Part shown: positions 6,928-10,333 of the stretch, in pieces
Numbering within the stretch: position 1 is the stretch's first letter
Layout of the letters: the number at the start of each line of letters is the position of its first letter
DNA from: Physocladia obscura
Taxonomy: Eukaryota; Chytridiomycota; Chytridiomycetes; Chytridiales; Chytriomycetaceae
DNA: 10,333 bases
Direction of reading: 5' to 3'
Assembly (NCBI GenBank): GCA_027596945.1
Contig: JADGJH010001381.1
Location: forward strand, 1-10,333
Notes under the pieces: model-generated
What the model was told of the DNA's origin: nothing
Database searches by the model: none
What the model saw: only the letters and a program-made list of their open reading frames with translations
Translations under genes and position numbers: made by a program

Positions 6928-7465
6928 TAATTTTTGTTTCGCGTTTCAAGACGATTTACACTTACTAATACCAAGGCGATATTACCCTTCATCTCAAGTT
7001 TGATGGTATGTTTTCGGAAGATCCTGCAAAATTTAACTTTTGGATTATCATGTCTCCATTCGTTGAAAATTGTATATCATGACATTAACCTTGAAAACAA
7101 TAATTATTTAACATTTTAGTTAAAAGAAAATACGTACTGTCCTTTCAATTCTTCTGAACGAAAGAGATATTTATCTGATTTTAACTTAGCGTGTTATTTC
7201 AAAGAGGAACGGCGCGCTCAGGATCTTTGGAAAAATGTAATGACTTCCGAAATATATGGAACTGTAAGCACGCTTGACTCAAAAAAACAACAAAAAAACA
7301 TCCAATATAATTATATTATCTAAACACCATTAAAAAATTATAGTAAGCCCGAAATAAAGCGCGCAATCATGGATAACAGCATCAATCTTGAAAATCAAAG
7401 TAATTGACCGTAGCATAAGTTTTAAGTCAAAGCGTCGAACGCCATATTTGGACTAAGTTGAGCAT
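6928..7465 (+). pseudogene. Downstream kinase remnant: decayed paralogue of the YANK-like kinase
   Basis: Just after an intact-looking acceptor (TTTTTACAG, ending 6927), the 25 nt from 6928 align without gaps to the start of exon 3 of the intact kinase, continuing into a shared GACGATTTACAC. An internal deletion follows, then 'CLHSLKIVYHDINLEN' (about 7050-7095), matching '[16 protein letters not shown]' with HRD changed to YHD and the catalytic Lys lost. Next come 'LSDFNLACYFKEE' (DFN at 7177-7185) and 'YGT' near 7255-7263. Finally a 'TPYLD-stop-VE' string at 7439-7462 matches 'TPYLNSVD'. A possible intron (GTAAGC...TTATAG) spans about 7264-7342. Several stops, frameshifts and loss of the lysine make it a pseudogene. 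It lacks intron 3 of the intact copy. Confidence 0.75.
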
Positions 7466-7613
7466 TTTGATAGATTTTTTCTATTGGTATGTGGTGATTT
7501 CTGAAATTCAGCGGGTTAATATATGGCAGTATCTTGAACTATCTGAATTTTTGGTGAATTTGAAAAAAATAATAATTGAAGACCCCTGGCATAATTAATT
7601 ACCAAGCAGAAAC
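7466..7613 (+). other. Spacer between kinase remnant and membrane-protein gene
   Basis: AT-rich, with frequent stops in all frames. It may still include the last eroded codons of the kinase copy and must contain the promoter or 5' leader of the next gene if that gene is independent. I see no defined element. Confidence 0.35.
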
Positions 7614-7652
7614 ATGGGGCTGTTGGAATTAAATGATGAAAAAGTTGGTTAG
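7614..7652 (+). other. Short upstream ORF overlapping the membrane-protein start
   Basis: ATGGGG at 7614 has a good context (A at -3, G at +4). It opens a 12-codon frame ending in TAG at 7650-7652, overlapping and out of frame with the ATG at 7633. If transcribed, it would be met first by scanning ribosomes and could lower translation of the downstream frame. Alternatively the TTAG at 7649-7652 is a splice acceptor and the true 5' exon lies elsewhere. Confidence 0.35.
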
Positions 7653-8226
7653 AACATCATATATGGCCAATCAAAGCGAAATCTTGACGGGCGTAAATGA
7701 AACTTTTCTGATCCCTCAGACTGTTGATATCCTTGAAACAACATTGTCAAGCAAGAACTCATCGTTGACGCCAGTTTCTTCTTGGGAGAATAATCGTACA
7801 TTCGCGAATACCAGCAACTTCTCAAGTATTCGCACTTCAGCTTCAGAAAATATTCCTCCGATATCAATGATCGTTTACCAACAAACACCAGATACAAATT
7901 TTTACTCAGCTGCCAAATCAAACCAATCAATGACTCAAGAGACTTCTCAATTTTCTTCACAAGCAACAGTGGTCCTGGCAGTGATTGGAACAGTCGCGTC
8001 AATTTCGTTCATAATGACCGCAATAGTATATTTCATAATTGCAAACAGAAAACGCCACGCAATCAAACATTCTTCGAAGAGGAAAGTTGAAGAATTGAGG
8101 CCGAGACTATCGAGAAATTTGAGAATTATGGGCAATTTTGGTGAAACTAAATCTGATGAAAACCGTAATACCTCAAGAACCATTCCAAATGATTCCTCTA
8201 TGCACATAACAACCAAAAACACGTAA
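7633..8226 (+). CDS. Predicted single-pass membrane protein, Ser/Thr/Asn-rich ectodomain, unknown function
   Basis: The 197-residue product has one strong hydrophobic helix at about residues 111-136 (ATVVLAVIGTVASISF...IIAN), followed at once by a basic stretch (RKRHAIKHSSKRK). By the positive-inside rule the C-terminal 60 residues are cytosolic and the N-terminal 110 residues are lumenal or outside. The outer part is rich in Ser, Thr and Asn and has seven N-glycosylation sequons (N13, N22, N42, N54, N59, N62, N97). This architecture recalls fungal wall-sensor or mucin-like proteins, but no cysteine-rich or WSC domain is present. No signal peptide is seen at this start; a TAA lies just upstream (7630-7632). 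It could be a reverse signal-anchor protein, or an upstream exon carrying the signal may be missing. The second Met (residue 11) is an alternative start. The long clean frame between decayed sequences argues that it is real. Confidence 0.6.
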   Translation: MMKKLVRTSYMANQSEILTGVNETFLIPQTVDILETTLSSKNSSLTPVSSWENNRTFANTSNFSSIRTSASENIPPISMIVYQQTPDTNFYSAAKSNQSMTQETSQFSSQATVVLAVIGTVASISFIMTAIVYFIIANRKRHAIKHSSKRKVEELRPRLSRNLRIMGNFGETKSDENRNTSRTIPNDSSMHITTKNT

Positions 8227-8236
8227 ATTTTGTCAC

Positions 8237-8254
8237 AATAATAATAATAATAAT
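8237..8254 (+). repeat. (AAT)6 microsatellite
   Basis: Six uninterrupted AAT units lie about 10 bp after the stop codon of the membrane-protein gene, in its presumed 3' untranslated region. Confidence 0.9.
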
Positions 8255-8437
8255 CATTCCAAGTAAAAAAACTTTATTGAAACAAACACATAAAAGTTCA
8301 TTGCAAAAAAAATGCGTTTCTTTACACTTGTAACAGTGGTTTGCTGTACTTGATAATTTATGCTACAACCCGAAAAAAACAAACAATACTAATCTCCAAA
8401 GCAAAAACAACACCGGCTCCAAATGCACAGGTCAAAT
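8255..8437. other. A-rich spacer, no gene seen
   Basis: Contains several A runs and a CTTTATTG at about 8273. It may include the polyadenylation region of the preceding gene. No open frame of note. Confidence 0.4.
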
Positions 8438-8818
8438 TCATTGGTAAATCATTTCGAGGCGCAGCATTCCACAAAATAATCCAACTTTTTTCATCATGCT
8501 GTTTGTAAAGAGCTCTCTTTCTATAACAGCCTTCTTATTTTCTTTCACAGCCTCATCATCATACGCAGTCAGCTCTTAGCTTCCTTGTGCGATTCTCAGC
8601 GAATTATATGCTACGATGTTTCTCCATGTCGACTTGTTGATTAAATTCACCTCTTTTGCAACAAGGCCTTTGCCAACCACAGTATAATCACTTTGACTGT
8701 CAAATAATTTAGCAATTTGGTTACGAATGTCACCTGATATTCCTGTATCAGTTTCGAGGTCTTAAATCATTCTCCATTTGCGTGGCTTTGGAAGCAGCCG
8801 AGGTAACATTTCCTCATC
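8438..8818 (-). pseudogene. Degenerate coding remnant on the minus strand, family not recognised
   Basis: A single - strand frame of about 127 codons from 8818 down to a TGA at 8438-8440 is broken only by two TAA codons (8762-8764 and 8576-8578 on the + strand). It reads 'DEEMLPRLLPKPRKW', 'GISGDIRNQIAKLFDSQSDY', 'VGKGLVAKEVNLINKSTW', 'IVAYNSLRIAQGS', stop, 'ELTAYDDEAVKENKKAVIER'. It has a protein-like mix of charged and hydrophobic residues and higher GC than its surroundings. I do not recognise the family. Each stop could be a single C-to-T change from CAA. It is likely part of another old mobile element or a dead gene. Confidence 0.4.
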
Positions 8819-8821
8819 TGA

Positions 8822-9241
8822 GAGCACATCTCTACCTGGTTTGCTACACACAATTCAATAACTGGAAACAAACCAAAATTGGCAAGGCAGCAACAAAAAG
8901 AAGCAAGAAGCAATGGCACAGAAACAATTTTGAAAAACTTGCCAAAAATTACCTTTAACTCTGTGCCAAAGAATTCCCAGCACCAAATAACACCATTAAA
9001 ACAAAAAATGCCTGATGAAGATGATAAAACAGTTTCTAATCAAGAAAATAGTATGTAATGAAGTTACTTAGGAAAAAACATTGAAATTGAACAGCTGTCA
9101 ATTGGGACTTTAGTTTCCCCCAGTGCAAACAGTGTGTGCACCACTCAAATCATACAGCAACCAACAATCAGACCCATCTGTGGAGTTCTTTATGAGGTAC
9201 AAGATGCCCAGGTGCCCTCTGATTGTTGGTTGCTGCTGCCA
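8822..9241 (+). pseudogene. Unidentified open frame split by tandem stops TAATGA
   Basis: One + strand frame is open for 78 codons (8822-9055), is interrupted by TAA and TGA in direct succession (9056-9061), and reopens in the same frame for 60 codons up to a TAA at 9242-9244. The first part is basic and Gln/Lys-rich ('KPKLARQQQKEARSNG', 'MPDEDDKTVSNQENSM'); the second is more hydrophobic and includes 'VCTTQIIQQPTIRPICGVLY'. An 18-bp inverted repeat lies in the second part. No family is recognised; it could be two unrelated chance frames. An antisense frame over 9110-9445 is also open, and I cannot choose between them. Confidence 0.25.
9155..9235. repeat. Perfect 18-bp inverted repeat with 45-nt spacer
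   Basis: CAGCAACCAACAATCAGA at 9155-9172 is the exact reverse complement of TCTGATTGTTGGTTGCTG at 9218-9235. The spacer is 9173-9217. The stem stops abruptly at both outer ends. It may be a foldback/MITE remnant, the terminal inverted repeats of a tiny element, or a hairpin-forming RNA. Confidence 0.8.
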
Positions 9242-9363
9242 TAACAGTTCTGTCAGATGGCTACTGACATCTAACGCATGCAACAGCCATTCAAGCCATT
9301 CTCCTAGCTTTGAATTAATTGTACAAACTGGACTTCCAGTTTGTATCACTCTCACTTGCCTTG

Positions 9364-9950
9364 TCTGGGAGCTGTTGATTTTTTTTTTAAAAAAGGAATG
9401 ACTTTTTTTAAAAAATTGATGGCGGGAGACCCAGACATCCTCCAAAACTCAAAATTTGCCACTCTACTCAAAATATTACTATCTGCAACCCAATTGAATC
9501 TCACTTTGATCTGTTGATTATTCGCGAAGTTGGTTTTTTCCTTCCTTCTGAGATCAAGCAACACCAAAATCGAAACCATGCCAATAAACGATACTACTGG
9601 CTTTCAAATACTCGTGCAAACCTTCTCTCTGGCTTGCTGAACCATCATTCACTTCTCTGGGCAACTATTGTATTTTTTATCAAAAAAGTGGTATATTTTT
9701 AAAAAAATTATAGCTTAAGACCCAGAGATCCCACAAAACTTGAAATTTACACGGCTACTTTTAGCGCTACTAGCTACAATTTCATCAAATTTCAGTTTCA
9801 TCTGTTGATTATTTGAAAAGTTGGTTTTTTTTCTTCCTAAGAAAAGTCACCTCAAAGTTGACACCATCAACCACTGCTGCAGCATTCAAATTCTTGTATT
9901 GCTTCATGCAAATTTACCAACAGCAATCTACTTCTTTGTCTTCATCAGCA
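9364..9950. repeat. Diverged tandem duplication, unit about 291 bp
   Basis: Two adjacent copies share ordered landmarks at a constant spacing. TCTGGG starts at 9364 and 9656 (292). AGACCCAGA starts at 9427 and 9718 (291), in both cases shortly after a run of A following T-rich sequence. TCTGTTGATTATT starts at 9510 and 9801 (291) and is followed in each copy by GAAGTTGG/AAAGTTGG, a T run and CTTCCT. Similarity weakens after about 9560 and 9850. The copies are diverged and have no shared open frame, so this is probably non-coding repeat or part of an element. Confidence 0.7.
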
Positions 9951-9980
9951 CTACACTCTTGTGTAGTATTTATTTATTAT

Positions 9981-9996
9981 GTCTCACTAGTGAGAC
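9981..9996. repeat. 16-bp perfect palindrome
   Basis: GTCTCACTAGTGAGAC is identical to its reverse complement. It lies just past the tandem duplication. It could be a protein-binding dyad or the fused ends of an element whose tips read CACTA-like; chance is possible. Confidence 0.6.
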
Positions 9997-10333
9997 TTGT
10001 GTGTGGGATCAACATGATCTTACAGCAATTGTGCCTTTATGGCAGAACCTATAGTCAAGCAAGTCTTTTCCCCACTGGGGGGTTTTTTTTTTTGTCTACT
10101 TGATTTTACTTCTTTATGTTACCAAAAATTTTGATGTCTTGCTTGAATATGAATAAAATTGAAATTGTTAGGGGTAGGATCCCCGAAAATATCACCAGCA
10201 AATGGTTTCATGCCGACCTTCTTGAAGAACAGTGCAAGGCTACATCCTGAATTGCGAAAATTCTTCCAGTCCCAAAATCACCCCAACATCGACATCCAAT
10301 CATCAACTCAGCTGCAGGTCTTCCCAGACACTT
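9997..10333. other. Right-hand end, no gene recognised
   Basis: Contains a G run and T run (about 10076-10094) and an AT-rich stretch to about 10165, then a more GC-balanced end from about 10170 to the edge. That end is open in short frames on both strands, and may be the start of another gene or element running off the window. No family is visible in the 160 bp available. Confidence 0.4.

Noticed and set aside
6934..7119. An independent small gene at 6934-7119
   Set aside because: Its sequence aligns with exon 3 of the adjacent kinase and contains a degraded HRD motif, so it is part of the kinase remnant.
7649..8222. Minus-strand open frames opposite the membrane-protein gene
   Set aside because: They are shadows of the + strand gene, which has the sensible topology (one helix, basic flank, sequons). 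The antisense products have no recognisable feature.
9813..10103. Overlapping + strand open frames over the end of the tandem repeat
   Set aside because: They are frame shadows over T-rich repeat sequence. The first tandem unit does not keep the same frame open, and no domain is seen.
10170..10190. GGGGTAGGATCCCC-like near-palindrome considered as a transposon end
   Set aside because: It is imperfect and short, with no matching second end in the window.

Overview
The window looks like a piece of a transposon-rich fungal nuclear genome, most likely an early-diverging (Mucoromycota-type) fungus. The evidence is AT-rich DNA, a gene split by short GT...AG introns of 52-94 nt, a fungal YANK/STK32-like AGC kinase with an MGCC acylation signal, and eroded transposase genes of Plavaka-like and hAT types. 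The lineage is inferred from these traits only. I see no tRNA, rRNA, CRISPR or bacterial-type operon.

Layout. (1) 1-3800 is a graveyard of transposable-element genes: a Plavaka-like transposase on the + strand (2-1241, broken by two stops and a frameshift), a hAT-like transposase on the + strand (about 1500-2110, broken), a Myb/SANT-accessory-like coding remnant on the - strand (about 2095-2540), and a long degenerate - strand coding remnant I cannot assign (about 2540-3777). (2) 3803-4385 holds an acidic open frame interrupted by one TAA; it is unidentified. (3) 4600-7470 is a kinase locus. One apparently intact YANK-type serine/threonine kinase gene lies at 5007-6678 (seven exons, 405 residues once spliced) and sits between two decayed relatives, an exon-sized remnant at 4600-4757 and a longer remnant at 6928-7465. 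(4) 7633-8226 encodes a 197-residue, Ser/Thr/Asn-rich, probable single-pass membrane protein of unknown function. (5) 8438-10333 contains further degenerate open frames on both strands, an 18-bp perfect inverted repeat, a diverged 291-bp tandem duplication and a 16-bp palindrome, but no gene I would call intact.

How it fits together. Only two loci look functional: the kinase, predicted to be anchored to membranes by N-terminal myristoylation and palmitoylation, and the neighbouring membrane protein. There is no direct evidence that they cooperate. The most informative feature is the kinase locus itself. Its two flanking remnants lack introns that the intact gene has, one intron of the intact gene is stop-free and a multiple of three, and intron 1 reads as an AGC-kinase-like peptide in the exon 2 frame. 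I found no convincing wholly new system.
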